A stretch of DNA of 64,000 nt from Lachnospiraceae bacterium NC2008 (GTDB lineage Bacteria; Bacillota; Clostridia; Lachnospirales; Lachnospiraceae): assembly GCA_000687675.1 (NCBI GenBank), contig JHWS01000002.1:248001-312000 (forward strand), in the 5' to 3' direction. The translations under genes and the position numbers were made by a program. The notes under the pieces are model-generated. The model did not search any database. It saw only the letters and a list, made by a program, of their open reading frames with translations, and was not told the origin of the DNA. Shown here one piece after another: positions 43,926 to 53,196 of this stretch; position 1 is the first letter of the stretch, and every line of letters starts with the position of its first letter.

Positions 43926-44771
43926 TTATTTATTTACAGTCTCGATTGTAATATTACCAAGCTTACCGCTTCTAAATTCGTCTATTACGATATTAGAAGC
44001 CTTAGTATAATCAATCTCGCCGCCTTTGATTAAACAGCCTCTTGCCTTACCAATAGCTTCTAATATAGCAAAGTTATCGCTAACTTCTTCTACACCATAT
44101 CTTTCAGCCAATCTTCCAACGTAATTGTTCTTCATAAAATCAATAATATCAGCTGCAAGCTCATCAACATGAAGAATCTCATCGTTAATAGAGCCAATCA
44201 TAGCTATATGCATACCTACAGTATTATCTTCAAACTTAGGCCATAAGATTCCTGGAGTATCAAGAAGTTCCAGTGTCTGATTAAGTCTTATCCACTGCTT
44301 ACCCTTTGTTACACCTGGCTTATTACCTGTTTTTGTTGCAGCCTTCTTTGATATAGCATTGATAAATGTTGACTTTCCAACATTTGGAATACCACAAACC
44401 ATAGCACGAAGAGGTCTGTTCTTAATTCCTCTTTTTCTATCACGCTCGATCTTAGCGCTACATGCTTCATTAACAGCCTTCTGAATATCCTTAAGTCCTG
44501 TAGACTTCCTAGAATCAATAAGAAGAGCCTGTATATTCTGTGACTTGTAGTACTCAAGCCATTCCTTATTAGCCTTATTATCGGCAAGATCTGACTTATT
44601 AAGAAGTATAAGTCTTCCCTTACCCTGAGCCAATTTATCTATATCTGGATTTCTACTAGAAACTGGAATTCTTGCATCAACTATTTCGATAACCAAATCT
44701 ATAAGCTTAATATCTTCCTGCATAGATCTGATTGCTTTGGTCATATGCCCTGGATACCACTGATAATTCAT
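43926..44771 (-). CDS. rbgA: Ribosome biogenesis GTPase RbgA
   Basis: The 281-residue protein is a circularly permuted GTPase: the NKSD base motif (LLNKSDLAD near residue 57) comes before the P-loop (GIPNVGKST near 131) and DTPG. Its start MNYQWYPGHMTKA is a family hallmark. RbgA (YlqF) is needed for 50S assembly in Firmicutes. The start overlaps the preceding lepB stop by one base. It is between two lepB genes. Confidence 0.96.
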   Translation of the reverse strand: MNYQWYPGHMTKAIRSMQEDIKLIDLVIEIVDARIPVSSRNPDIDKLAQGKGRLILLNKSDLADNKANKEWLEYYKSQNIQALLIDSRKSTGLKDIQKAVNEACSAKIERDRKRGIKNRPLRAMVCGIPNVGKSTFINAISKKAATKTGNKPGVTKGKQWIRLNQTLELLDTPGILWPKFEDNTVGMHIAMIGSINDEILHVDELAADIIDFMKNNYVGRLAERYGVEEVSDNFAILEAIGKARGCLIKGGEIDYTKASNIVIDEFRSGKLGNITIETVNK

Positions 44772-45358
44772 TATTTAATAAAACCGCCTTTTTTCTCTTT
44801 GGTTTTAAGGCTATACCAAGCCTTACCTATTATGTAATCTCTCTTTACGATACCTATGTTACTGTTTCTTGAGTCTTCGCTATGGTTAATATTATCTCCA
44901 AGTACGAAAAACTCGTCATCTAGAAGGGTTATACCATTCTTGGCTATACCAGCGTCAATAACCTTATCTTTAGACTTTACATCCTTAGAAATTTCTCCAT
45001 TAACATAGACATAGCCATCTTTTATTAAGACAGTATCTCCTGGTACACCGACAACTCTTTTTACATAGTAATGTGAGTTCTTATTACCATTAGGTGAAAA
45101 TACTACAACATCCCCTTTTTTAGGTTCTGATAAGAAGTATGAAAACCTGTTGATAAATATCTCCTGACCGTTATAAAGAGTTGGTTCCATAGATTCACCA
45201 ACAACACTGGTCTTTACACCAAAGCAGTATATGGATACAAATGCTATAAGCACCATTACTGCTCCCCAGAAAACATACTTGGCAATAGCCCCAATTGTCT
45301 TTTTATTTATTTTGCTTTTTTTATCGTAAAAGGATAGACCCTTATTCTTCCTAGCCAT
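44771..45358 (-). CDS. lepB: Signal peptidase I (copy nearer rplS)
   Basis: The 195-residue protein has one helix (about 28-48) then VVGESMEPTL (catalytic Ser), YVKRVVGVPGD (catalytic Lys) and LGDNINHSEDSR, all signal peptidase I boxes. It is a diverged paralogue of the copy at 43274-43912. The ATG (45356-45358) lies nine bases past a -10 TATAAT and has no ribosome site, so the predicted leader is only about 3 bases. Its promoter is laid over the rplS terminator. Confidence 0.93.
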   Translation of the reverse strand: MARKNKGLSFYDKKSKINKKTIGAIAKYVFWGAVMVLIAFVSIYCFGVKTSVVGESMEPTLYNGQEIFINRFSYFLSEPKKGDVVVFSPNGNKNSHYYVKRVVGVPGDTVLIKDGYVYVNGEISKDVKSKDKVIDAGIAKNGITLLDDEFFVLGDNINHSEDSRNSNIGIVKRDYIIGKAWYSLKTKEKKGGFIK

Positions 45359-45367
45359 AACCCATAC

Positions 45368-45396
45368 ATTATAACATAAAAAAAGAGCAACTCCAA
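45368..45396 (-). promoter_or_regulatory. Promoter of lepB-rbgA nested in the rplS terminator
   Basis: Minus strand: TTGGAG (45391-45396), 17-base spacer, extended -10 TGTTATAAT (hexamer 45368-45373). The -35 lies in the terminator hairpin and the spacer includes its T-tract. The start would be about 45361, 3 bases before the ATG. Confidence 0.65.
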
Positions 45397-45409
45397 ACGA
45401 GTTGCTCTT
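45378..45409 (-). terminator. Terminator of rplS
   Basis: Perfect 11-bp stem (45383-45393 with 45399-45409), 5-base loop, then seven T residues on the minus strand (45378-45384). Confidence 0.9.
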
Positions 45410-45428
45410 AAAATAAAGCTTATGAAAA

Positions 45429-45776
45429 TTATTTGATAACTTCCTTAACCTTAGCAGCCTTACCGATACGACCTCTTAAGTAGTTAAGCTTAGCTCTTCT
45501 AACCTTACCTGCTCTTACAAGCTCAACCTTCTCAACGTTAGGTGAGTGAAGTGGCCATGTCTTTTCAACGCCTACACCGTTAGAGAACTTTCTAACTGTG
45601 AATGTTGTACGGTTGCTACCGTTCTGAATCTTAAGTACTGTACCTTCGAATACCTGGATTCTTTCCTTCTCACCTTCTTTAATCTTGCCGTATACCTTTA
45701 CAGTATCACCAACATTAAACTCAGGTGCATTTTCCTTAAGCTGTGACTTTTCGATTTCTTCAATAATTGTGCTCAT
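45429..45776 (-). CDS. rplS: 50S ribosomal protein L19
   Basis: The 115-residue protein has the L19 signatures [50 protein letters not shown] and [14 protein letters not shown]. It is part of the 50S subunit at the 30S-50S interface. The start has AGGAGG upstream. The 180-base gap before it (45777-45956) should hold its promoter and leader; TTCTTG with TGATAA at 17-base spacing is a weak candidate. A strong terminator follows, separating it from lepB. Confidence 0.97.
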   Translation of the reverse strand: MSTIIEEIEKSQLKENAPEFNVGDTVKVYGKIKEGEKERIQVFEGTVLKIQNGSNRTTFTVRKFSNGVGVEKTWPLHSPNVEKVELVRAGKVRRAKLNYLRGRIGKAAKVKEVIK

Positions 45777-45956
45777 AGTTTCCTCCTGTTTTTCATCGGA
45801 CGTTCTTAATACTCATATACTTAGCTTTCTAAGTGAACACAATATCTATGTTCTTGTAACAGCGGAACATCTCTTTACTCGCAACGTTAATAATTTATCA
45901 TATATTGAATATAATAGCAAGAACTTTTTACAGTAAATATAAAGTATTTCTTATAT

Positions 45957-47135
45957 CTAATCGAATGTTATGCTACCATCTTCAAGCATCTGTAAGAAGA
46001 TATCAACTATCTTAGGATCAAACTGTGTACCAGAATTATCCTTAAGCTCATTAATTATCTGTTCCTTTGAATACTTCTTCTTGTAGCATCTTTCACTGTT
46101 CATTACATCAAAAGTATCTGCTACAGCGATTATTCTTGCGCTAAGGGATATCTCCTCTCCCTTAAGACCATTAGGATAACCTTTGCCATCATATCTTTCA
46201 TGATGCTGCAGTGGACCATCAGTAATATTCTTAATATCAGTAAAACTTGTAAGCATACCAGCACCAATAGTGGTATGACTCTTTATTACGTTATACTCTT
46301 CTGGAGTAAGTTTATCTTCTTTCTTAAGTATGCTATCAGGTATACCTATCTTACCGCAGTCATGAACAAGTGCTGTAAAGTAGAAGTTACGAATATCTTC
46401 AAGCGGCAGCTTCATCCTTCTTGCTATTCTTCTAGTAAATACAGCAACTCGCTTGGAATGACCTTTTGTAGAATCATCCTTAGCCTCTATAAAATCAACA
46501 AGAGTATTAATAGCATGAAGAATAATCTGCTCTTCTCTCGCCTGTCTTCTCTTATGAGATGATGCACGAAGGATAATAAGAATATATATAAGCAGCAGTA
46601 CTATCCAAGCTTCTGCAATAAACTTAAGTACAAAATACTTCCTAGTCTGTCGCCAGTTTGTATTATAATGAGCCTCAAGCACAAAGCTATCAACTTCTTT
46701 AATACCCTTAGCAGCTATTACGCAGCCAAAAGGCATCTGAGAACCCGCTAGAATAATCTGATTATATTCTAGTGGTGTAATCTTAAGTGTTTTCTCATCG
46801 AGAAGCTCATAGTCACCATTCCAAGATGAATCAATAAATACTTCTGAATCAAAACTAATCACTATCTTCCAGTCAGATAGATTTTTCTTTGAATTATTGT
46901 AAAGATTAAAATCATACTGAGCATACGATAATCCAAAATTTACACCATCGTGCCAGCTTCCGGAATTGGACATAGTAAAATTAAAATCTGATTTTTTATT
47001 TTTAGTTACATCAAAATGGTATGTCTTCTCGTTACCAGCCTTGCAATCAAGATAAAGCTTATGAAAGCTAAATATTATTGCACCAAGTGAAATAACAAGA
47101 ATTATACTAAAAACAATGTATGGATGTTTTTTCAC
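45957..47135 (-). CDS. HD-GYP phosphodiesterase with CBM2-like extracellular domain
   Basis: The 392-residue protein has helices at about 5-24 and 172-190 enclosing an extracytoplasmic domain. Residues about 60-143 follow the family 2 carbohydrate-binding (CBM2) pattern: LSDWKIVISF, SSWNGDYEL, TLKITPLEYNQIILAG, MPFGCVI, with Trp residues W61, W89 and W105. Inside is HD-GYP: HD at 258-259 (LVHDCGKIG), HHERYDGKGYP (311-321), which degrades c-di-GMP. Such a sensor could report cellulose or another glycan. Start overlaps the ABC-CPBP gene stop by one base. Confidence 0.85.
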   Translation of the reverse strand: MKKHPYIVFSIILVISLGAIIFSFHKLYLDCKAGNEKTYHFDVTKNKKSDFNFTMSNSGSWHDGVNFGLSYAQYDFNLYNNSKKNLSDWKIVISFDSEVFIDSSWNGDYELLDEKTLKITPLEYNQIILAGSQMPFGCVIAAKGIKEVDSFVLEAHYNTNWRQTRKYFVLKFIAEAWIVLLLIYILIILRASSHKRRQAREEQIILHAINTLVDFIEAKDDSTKGHSKRVAVFTRRIARRMKLPLEDIRNFYFTALVHDCGKIGIPDSILKKEDKLTPEEYNVIKSHTTIGAGMLTSFTDIKNITDGPLQHHERYDGKGYPNGLKGEEISLSARIIAVADTFDVMNSERCYKKKYSKEQIINELKDNSGTQFDPKIVDIFLQMLEDGSITFD

Positions 47136-49168
47136 TAATTATTGTCCCCTTTATTTTTCATTCTGTTATCAAATTTAAGAATGAAAATACCTAAAACCAA
47201 AACAATTATACCAAAGCAAACAAATAGTGACATATTTATTGGTGTCATTTTTATGTTACTGGTGAATGGTAATATCTTAAAAATAGCATCAGGATATACT
47301 GAAACCACCATAGCTATAGCATTGTTACAAAAATGCATAATCATAGATAGGAATATGGAACCTGTCTTATATACAACATAAGCCATAATTACACCTAAGA
47401 AACCAACTGTTAAAAGCTTCAAGGCACTTAGATGGTATGCGCCAAAAAGGATACCAGTCCAGATAATTGCTGTTACTGGTTTAAATTTATTTAATAATGT
47501 ACCAAATACAAATCCTCTAAATACGATTTCCTCACATATAGCTGGAGTTAAGGCTACAACAGCAATAATAATCCAAAGTGGCTTACCTTCAATTAACATT
47601 AATACGTCATTTTCCTGAAGTTTTGCAGTACCCTTCCAGAAAACTTCTATAACATAGGCCATAATTAGCATAATTATAAAGCCGCCAAGCCATGTAATTA
47701 CTGCACCTATAACAGATAGAGGTCTAGGCGCCTTAATAGAAAACAACTTCTTATAATCCGCTTTTATATACCAAGAATATAAAGCTATAAATAATACAAA
47801 CAGCAACTGTTGTATTACTACGCCGTAAAGTCCAAATTTAAGAACAAGTATTGTACCTGAATATATAAGAATAATAAGTATAACAGCAAGTACAAGTGAC
47901 ATATCTCCTACGCCAGGCATCTGCATCGCTGCCATATTTCCTCTTCTTTCAAGAAGACGAAGGTTTCTGCTTCCATCTGAGAAAAGTACACTTTCTATAC
48001 TAAATAATCTGGACATAATAAGAGTAATAATTACTGTATATGCCACATTAACAAGTATTACGATTAAGAAAAGGTATGGATCAAACTTAAACTGGAATAA
48101 CTGTGAAATAAGTAATGATACATTAACTACCGGAATCATAGCACTTGTCATGTTAAATGCTATACCAGGAAGCATACCTGCCATACCTGCCATTAAAAAG
48201 ACAATCATAATAGGTGATGTTAAATTCTGAGCCTCCTTGAAGCTTCTTGCAAATATACATACAAGAAGATTAACTGCAGAAGCGAACAAAGCAAATATGG
48301 ATATTACAAAAAGCATGCCTATAATCGCTGGTATATAAGATGAGAATGAGAATTCTACATTGCCTAAGCTGGTACTAAAGGTTGCATAGAAATATCCACC
48401 CACAATACCAATTGATAAGACATTTAAAAATGCTGAAAGTATAGCAACTGTAGAAGTAGCAAGGAACTTACTTACAATAAGTTCTACACTTTTAACTGGA
48501 AGTGTTAAAACAGTTTCAAGGGTACCTCTTTCCTTCTCTCCTGCTGTTACATCAATTGCAGGATACATAGCACCCATAAGTACACTGGATATTAATAAGA
48601 ATGGAATAATTGAACCAAATACGCTACCAGCAGTTTCCTCATTAGAAGCAAGATTATTAGTAGATATGCTAACAGGATTAAGGTAATACTCTGCATCTAT
48701 ACCAAGTTCTTCAAGCATCTTAGTCTGCATCTCTTTTTCATACATAGAGATTATGTCAGCAATCATCTGATATGCTGTGCTTGAATATGTATCAGAAGAC
48801 ATAAAAGATATATTAAAGTTCTTCTTACCATCTTTTATATCTGTATCTACATAAGCTCTTATGTTGCCTTCTCTAACATCCTTTTCAGGATCAGCAGATT
48901 CTACAATTATAAAGTTATACTCCTTCTTAGGAGCATTTTCAGTAAAGTAATCTACTATCCCCTCTTCATAACATGAATCTGAGAATGCTACCTTAAAGCT
49001 ATCTATAGTGCTAGAAGAAGCAACTCTGTTCATAAGAAGCATAGAGCCAACAAATAAAAGAGGATAAAGAATAATAGGAACAATAATCATCATAAGGATA
49101 GTTTTCTTGTCCCTGAATATATCTGTTAATTCTTTTTTATATAAGGTTTTAATTATCTTTATATTCAT
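47135..49168 (-). CDS. ABC-2 permease fused to CPBP intramembrane protease
   Basis: The 677-residue protein is a NatB-like permease (residues 1 to about 400; first helix about 25-45, outside domain to 185, then five helices) joined to a second membrane part carrying the CPBP (Abi) motifs: EExxxR at 546-551 (CEEIVFRGF), FGAYH with H579, and HxxxN at 612-616. The fusion is known in Firmicutes sodium or drug exporter loci. The ATPase is the next gene upstream (49183-49971). Whether the protease part is active cannot be told, but its metal ligands are present. Confidence 0.88.
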   Translation of the reverse strand: MNIKIIKTLYKKELTDIFRDKKTILMMIIVPIILYPLLFVGSMLLMNRVASSSTIDSFKVAFSDSCYEEGIVDYFTENAPKKEYNFIIVESADPEKDVREGNIRAYVDTDIKDGKKNFNISFMSSDTYSSTAYQMIADIISMYEKEMQTKMLEELGIDAEYYLNPVSISTNNLASNEETAGSVFGSIIPFLLISSVLMGAMYPAIDVTAGEKERGTLETVLTLPVKSVELIVSKFLATSTVAILSAFLNVLSIGIVGGYFYATFSTSLGNVEFSFSSYIPAIIGMLFVISIFALFASAVNLLVCIFARSFKEAQNLTSPIMIVFLMAGMAGMLPGIAFNMTSAMIPVVNVSLLISQLFQFKFDPYLFLIVILVNVAYTVIITLIMSRLFSIESVLFSDGSRNLRLLERRGNMAAMQMPGVGDMSLVLAVILIILIYSGTILVLKFGLYGVVIQQLLFVLFIALYSWYIKADYKKLFSIKAPRPLSVIGAVITWLGGFIIMLIMAYVIEVFWKGTAKLQENDVLMLIEGKPLWIIIAVVALTPAICEEIVFRGFVFGTLLNKFKPVTAIIWTGILFGAYHLSALKLLTVGFLGVIMAYVVYKTGSIFLSMIMHFCNNAIAMVVSVYPDAIFKILPFTSNIKMTPINMSLFVCFGIIVLVLGIFILKFDNRMKNKGDNN

Positions 49169-49182
49169 AATAATCCTTTGAT

Positions 49183-49971
49183 TTAGATGTTATTAATACA
49201 AGCCTTGAATGTGTCTCTTAAGTTATTAGAATTATATTTTTCCATAAGACTTTCTGGAGTTCCAGAATCTATTATTTTCCCCTGATATAAAAGAACTATT
49301 CTATCACAGAGATACTGTGCTTCTTCCATATAGTGAGTAGAATATAAAATAGCCTTACCCTTATCTCTTTCTTCTTTCATAAACTGAATAATAGATTCAG
49401 AGGTTATAATATCAAGACCAAGGGTTGGTTCATCAAAGATATAGTTAGAAGGATTATGCATAAGACATCTTGCTATATTAACCTTCTGTGTCTGACCTGT
49501 AGATAATACTCCTATCTTATTATCTATAAATTCATCCATCTTAAGTACATCACAGATAAGACTTATTCTTTCATCTATCTCTTCTTTAGTCATACCATAG
49601 ACACTTCCAAATACCTTAAGCATCTCTCTCGGAGAGAATCTTTGATATAACTTAGTATTTTCAGATAGATAACCTATGTTTCTCTTAATCTCTATAGGGT
49701 CTGTAATTACTCTGTCATCTTTCTTATCTATGATAGTTACTTCGCCGCTATCTGGAGTAGTTAAGCAAGCCATCATACGAAGAAGAGTAGTTTTTCCAGC
49801 ACCGTTTGGGCCTAAGACTCCAAGTATTTCTCCATCATTTGCAGTAATACTAACATCATTAACCGCGTTAAAAGACTCCTGCGTTTTTTTCCTTTTCTTG
49901 CTTTTTGCAGTTTCTTCTTTTTCATTAATATCCCTTTTAAATGTTTTAATAAGATTTGATACTTCTATCAT
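49183..49971 (-). CDS. ABC transporter ATP-binding protein (NatA-like)
   Basis: The 262-residue ATPase has Walker A GPNGAGKTT, signature LSTGQTQKVNIA, Walker B NYIFDEPTLGLD and the H-switch STHYMEE. The signature LSTGQ in place of LSGGQ is common in NatA-type subunits. It starts at the same base that ends trmD's frame (49971), so it overlaps by one base, and is followed 14 bases later by the permease-CPBP gene. It energises export, possibly of sodium ions or peptides; the substrate is not known. Confidence 0.9.
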   Translation of the reverse strand: MIEVSNLIKTFKRDINEKEETAKSKKRKKTQESFNAVNDVSITANDGEILGVLGPNGAGKTTLLRMMACLTTPDSGEVTIIDKKDDRVITDPIEIKRNIGYLSENTKLYQRFSPREMLKVFGSVYGMTKEEIDERISLICDVLKMDEFIDNKIGVLSTGQTQKVNIARCLMHNPSNYIFDEPTLGLDIITSESIIQFMKEERDKGKAILYSTHYMEEAQYLCDRIVLLYQGKIIDSGTPESLMEKYNSNNLRDTFKACINNI

Positions 49972-50669
49972 TAAATATTTTCTCCAAATTTGGCTTTGTA
50001 AAGATCTTCTCTTCTTTCCTTGGTACGAAGAACTGACTGCTCATATCTCCATTTTTCAATATTCTTATGATGTCCACTAAGAAGCACATCCGGTACCTTC
50101 TTATCATTCCAAACCTCAGGTCTGGTATACTGAGGATATTCCAAAAGCCCATCGTCAAATGACTCCGTTACCGAAGAATCTTCGTTATTAAGTACTCCAG
50201 GAACCAGTCTTGATATAGCATCCATCATAACAAGAGCAGGTAGTTCGCCGCCAGTTAAAACATAGTCACCTATAGATATATTATCAGTAACTATCTCTTC
50301 AAGCACCCTTTCATCTATACCTTCGTAGTGACCACATAAGAAGATAAGTTCATCTTCCTTTGCAAGTTCCTGCGCTTTAGCCTGGTCAAATACCTTAGCC
50401 TGAGGTGTAACAAAGATTACTCTTGGCTTCTTATCCTTATTTTCAGTAATAGCTTTATAGCAGTCATATACTGGCTGAGCCTGCATAAGCATACCTGCAC
50501 CACCGCCATAAGGATAATCATCAACTTTATTATGCTTATCTAAGGTGTAATCTCTTATGTTAAAGGTTTTAAGTTCTATATATTCACCTTCCATAGCTCT
50601 TTTCATGATGCTGGTATTCATAGCATCTTCTATCATCTCTGGAAAGAGGGTCATCACATTAAAAATCAT
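49971..50669 (-). CDS. trmD: tRNA (guanine-N1)-methyltransferase
   Basis: The 232-residue protein has the SPOUT knot features of TrmD: FNVMTLFPEM at the N terminus, DDYPYGGGAGMLM, LCGHYEGIDERV and the knot YVLTGGELPALVMMDAI. It methylates G37 of tRNAs to prevent frameshifts. It follows rimM by 3 bases in the ylxM-ffh-rpsP-khpA-rimM-trmD cluster. Confidence 0.97.
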   Translation of the reverse strand: MIFNVMTLFPEMIEDAMNTSIMKRAMEGEYIELKTFNIRDYTLDKHNKVDDYPYGGGAGMLMQAQPVYDCYKAITENKDKKPRVIFVTPQAKVFDQAKAQELAKEDELIFLCGHYEGIDERVLEEIVTDNISIGDYVLTGGELPALVMMDAISRLVPGVLNNEDSSVTESFDDGLLEYPQYTRPEVWNDKKVPDVLLSGHHKNIEKWRYEQSVLRTKERREDLYKAKFGENI

Positions 50670-50672
50670 AAT

Positions 50673-51179
50673 TTATAATCCCGGCATAACATAGACTTTG
50701 ACATAGCCTTCTTCTATGTTAACTTCTAATATACATTGTTTAATAGCTGGAAGAAGTAGCTTAGTATCATCGCTTCTGGTGATTTCATAAACATCATTGG
50801 CACCTGTTTCTATTATATCAGTAAGTGTACCAACTTCACTTTCATCTTCTTCTATAACCTTAAGTCCAATAAGGTCACTTATATAATACTCATCCTTATG
50901 AAGCTTTACAGCGTTCTTTCTTGTAACAAAGAGTTCCTTCTTTCTAAGTCCTTCAACATCATTTCTTGATGTGAATTCCTCAAAACCAAATATAAGGAAC
51001 TGTTTAAAGAACTTTACGCTTGTAGGATGAAGTGTAATTTTCTCTTTTCCTGTATCTAAAATTATTTCTTTTACTCTTTTTAATCTTGATGGGTCATCTG
51101 ATGTTGGATATACCTTAACCTCACCTTTAATTCCATGAGGTTCAGTAATAACTCCGACCCTAAATAATTCATCTGCCAT
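50673..51179 (-). CDS. rimM: Ribosome maturation factor RimM
   Basis: The 168-residue protein has the RimM N-terminal barrel (RVGVITEPHGIKGEVKV) and the C-terminal PRC-barrel (YYISDLIGLKV, GANDVYEI, LLPAIKQCILEV). It binds S19 and helps 30S head assembly. Position between khpA and trmD agrees with the conserved operon. Confidence 0.95.
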   Translation of the reverse strand: MADELFRVGVITEPHGIKGEVKVYPTSDDPSRLKRVKEIILDTGKEKITLHPTSVKFFKQFLIFGFEEFTSRNDVEGLRKKELFVTRKNAVKLHKDEYYISDLIGLKVIEEDESEVGTLTDIIETGANDVYEITRSDDTKLLLPAIKQCILEVNIEEGYVKVYVMPGL

Positions 51180-51235
51180 TATATTCCTCTAGTTTGAAAA
51201 AATAGAGGACAACAATGTGCCCTCTATTAATTATC

Positions 51236-51466
51236 TTATTCAACGATGTCTACATCTACTCGAATATCATCCTTCATAGATGCTGCTTTAACAACGGCTC
51301 TAATTGCCTTTGCTATCCTACCCTGCTTGCCGATTACCTTACCCATATCTGAAGGTGCAACTCGCAGTTCGATTGTAGTATGCTTACCGTTAACTTTTTC
51401 AGTAACAACAACTTCGTCAGGCTTCTCAACCAATGACTTAGCGATTACTTCTACTAATTCTTTCAT
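51236..51466 (-). CDS. khpA: KH-domain RNA-binding protein (KhpA/YlqC type)
   Basis: From ATG 51466 the product has 76 residues and a single KH domain with the GKVIGKQGRIAK loop (GxxG). I chose this start because GGAGG lies 7 bases before it; an upstream in-frame ATG at 51490 would add MLTFGGRL, of which the bases encode the ribosome site itself. KhpA pairs with KhpB (Jag) to bind many RNAs. It lies between rpsP and rimM. Confidence 0.93.
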   Translation of the reverse strand: MKELVEVIAKSLVEKPDEVVVTEKVNGKHTTIELRVAPSDMGKVIGKQGRIAKAIRAVVKAASMKDDIRVDVDIVE

Positions 51467-51496
51467 AAGCCTACCTCCAAAAGTTAGCAAGTTATA

Positions 51497-51742
51497 TTAT
51501 TTTTCAATACCAGCAAGTTTGAAGATCTTTCCTACTACTTCTGTTGGCTGAGCACCGTTTGATAACCACTTCTTAGCGAGGTCAGCATCAACCTTGTATG
51601 TGCTTGGATCTGTATTAGGATCATATGTACCGATTTCTTCGATACACTTTCCGTTTCTAGCATTTCTTGAATCTGCAACAACGATTCTGTAAATTGGGTT
51701 TCTCTTCTTACCCATTCTTGCAAGTCTAATTTTTACTGCCAT
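51497..51742 (-). CDS. rpsP: 30S ribosomal protein S16
   Basis: The 81-residue protein begins [16 protein letters not shown], followed by [15 protein letters not shown] and the GTYDP motif, which are S16 hallmarks. It is needed for 30S assembly. It lies between ffh and khpA with a GGAGG site before the start. Confidence 0.97.
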   Translation of the reverse strand: MAVKIRLARMGKKRNPIYRIVVADSRNARNGKCIEEIGTYDPNTDPSTYKVDADLAKKWLSNGAQPTEVVGKIFKLAGIEK

Positions 51743-51803
51743 TTTTTATTTCCTCCATTAATAAAATACATATATATCAAAGCGAATATCGCAATGAATC
51801 AAC

Positions 51804-53171
51804 TTAAAATTTGAAACCGCCTTTTCCAAGGCCACCAAGCATACCGAAAGGATTCTTCTTTCCCATCATACCGCCCATCTGTTTCATCATCTTCTGGCTC
51901 TGTTCAAACTGTTTGATAAATCTGTTTACAACAGCTATGTCTACGCCAGCACCCTTAGCAATTCTATGCTTTCTTGTTGGGTTAAGGAGCTTTGGATTAG
52001 CTCTTTCCTTTGGTGTCATAGAGAAGATAATTGCTTCTGTCTGCTTAAGCTGTTTCTCACCAGCTTCAGAATCAAAATCTCCCATCTTAGCTCCCATACC
52101 AGGAAGCATCTTAAGGATTCCTCCAAGACCACCCATACTTCTCATAGCCTTCATAGATTCAAGGTAATCGTTAAAATCGAACTTACCTTTCTTCATACGG
52201 CTCATCATATCTTTCTCAGTATCCGCATCTATCTGGATATTCTCCTGTGCCTTCTCAATAAGAGTAAGCACATCGCCCATACCAAGGATTCTATTAGCCA
52301 TACGGTCAGGATAGAACTGTTCAAGATCTGAAAGTTTCTCACCCATACCTACGTATAATATAGGCTTTCCTGTTACTGCCTTAACTGAAAGAGCAGCACC
52401 ACCTCTGGTATCACCATCCATCTTAGAAAGAACAATACCAGTTACACCAATCTTGTCATCGAATTCTTTTGCTACGTTGACAGCATCCTGACCTGTCATA
52501 GCATCAACAACAAGGAGTGTGTTGTGAACTTCAACATTAGCCTTAATGTTCTGAAGTTCTTCCATCATGTTTTCATCAATATGAAGACGTCCGGCTGTAT
52601 CTAAGATAACAACATTTTCATTGTTATTCTTTGCATGTTCAATAGCTGCTTTAGCTATATCAACTGGGCTGTGATCGCTTCCCATAGAGAAGACTTCAAC
52701 GCCCTGTTTCTCACCATTAATCTTTAACTGTTCAATAGCAGCTGGTCTGTATACGTCGCAGGCAACTAGAAGTGGTTTCTTACCCTTCTGTTTAAGCTTA
52801 CCAGCAATCTTAGCTGTGGTAGTTGTTTTACCAGCACCCTGAAGACCACACATCATAATTACTGTGATAGCCTTACCTGGCTGCATCTGGAGTTCTGATT
52901 CTTCACTGCCCATAAGTGAAGTCATCTCTTCATTAACAATCTTAATTACCATCTGTCCTGGATTAAGACCCTTTAAGACTTCCTCACCAACAGCTCTCTC
53001 TTCTACCGATTTAACAAACTGTTTAACAACCTTAAAGTTAACGTCAGCTTCAAGAAGAGCCATCTTAACTTCTTTCATGGCAACTTTAACATCTTCTTCT
53101 GTTAACTTACCTTTACTACGAAGTTTCTTGAATACGTTCTGTAATTTATCAGTTAAGCTTTCAAATGCCAT
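51804..53171 (-). CDS. ffh: Signal recognition particle protein Ffh
   Basis: The 455-residue SRP54 GTPase has the N domain, the G domain (GLQGAGKTTTTAKIA, DTAGRLH, SKMDGDTRGGAAL) and a methionine-rich M domain with the C-terminal MMKQMGGMMGKK stretch that binds 4.5S RNA and signal sequences. It works with FtsY, encoded at 54920-56179. It follows ylxM by 25 bases. Confidence 0.97.
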   Translation of the reverse strand: MAFESLTDKLQNVFKKLRSKGKLTEEDVKVAMKEVKMALLEADVNFKVVKQFVKSVEERAVGEEVLKGLNPGQMVIKIVNEEMTSLMGSEESELQMQPGKAITVIMMCGLQGAGKTTTTAKIAGKLKQKGKKPLLVACDVYRPAAIEQLKINGEKQGVEVFSMGSDHSPVDIAKAAIEHAKNNNENVVILDTAGRLHIDENMMEELQNIKANVEVHNTLLVVDAMTGQDAVNVAKEFDDKIGVTGIVLSKMDGDTRGGAALSVKAVTGKPILYVGMGEKLSDLEQFYPDRMANRILGMGDVLTLIEKAQENIQIDADTEKDMMSRMKKGKFDFNDYLESMKAMRSMGGLGGILKMLPGMGAKMGDFDSEAGEKQLKQTEAIIFSMTPKERANPKLLNPTRKHRIAKGAGVDIAVVNRFIKQFEQSQKMMKQMGGMMGKKNPFGMLGGLGKGGFKF

Positions 53172-53196
53172 ACAAATATCCTGTTAATCCATACTC

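Noticed and set aside
51467-51490. Upstream start of khpA at 51490
   Set aside because: The extra codons include the ribosome site of the ATG at 51466, and KhpA proteins begin there.
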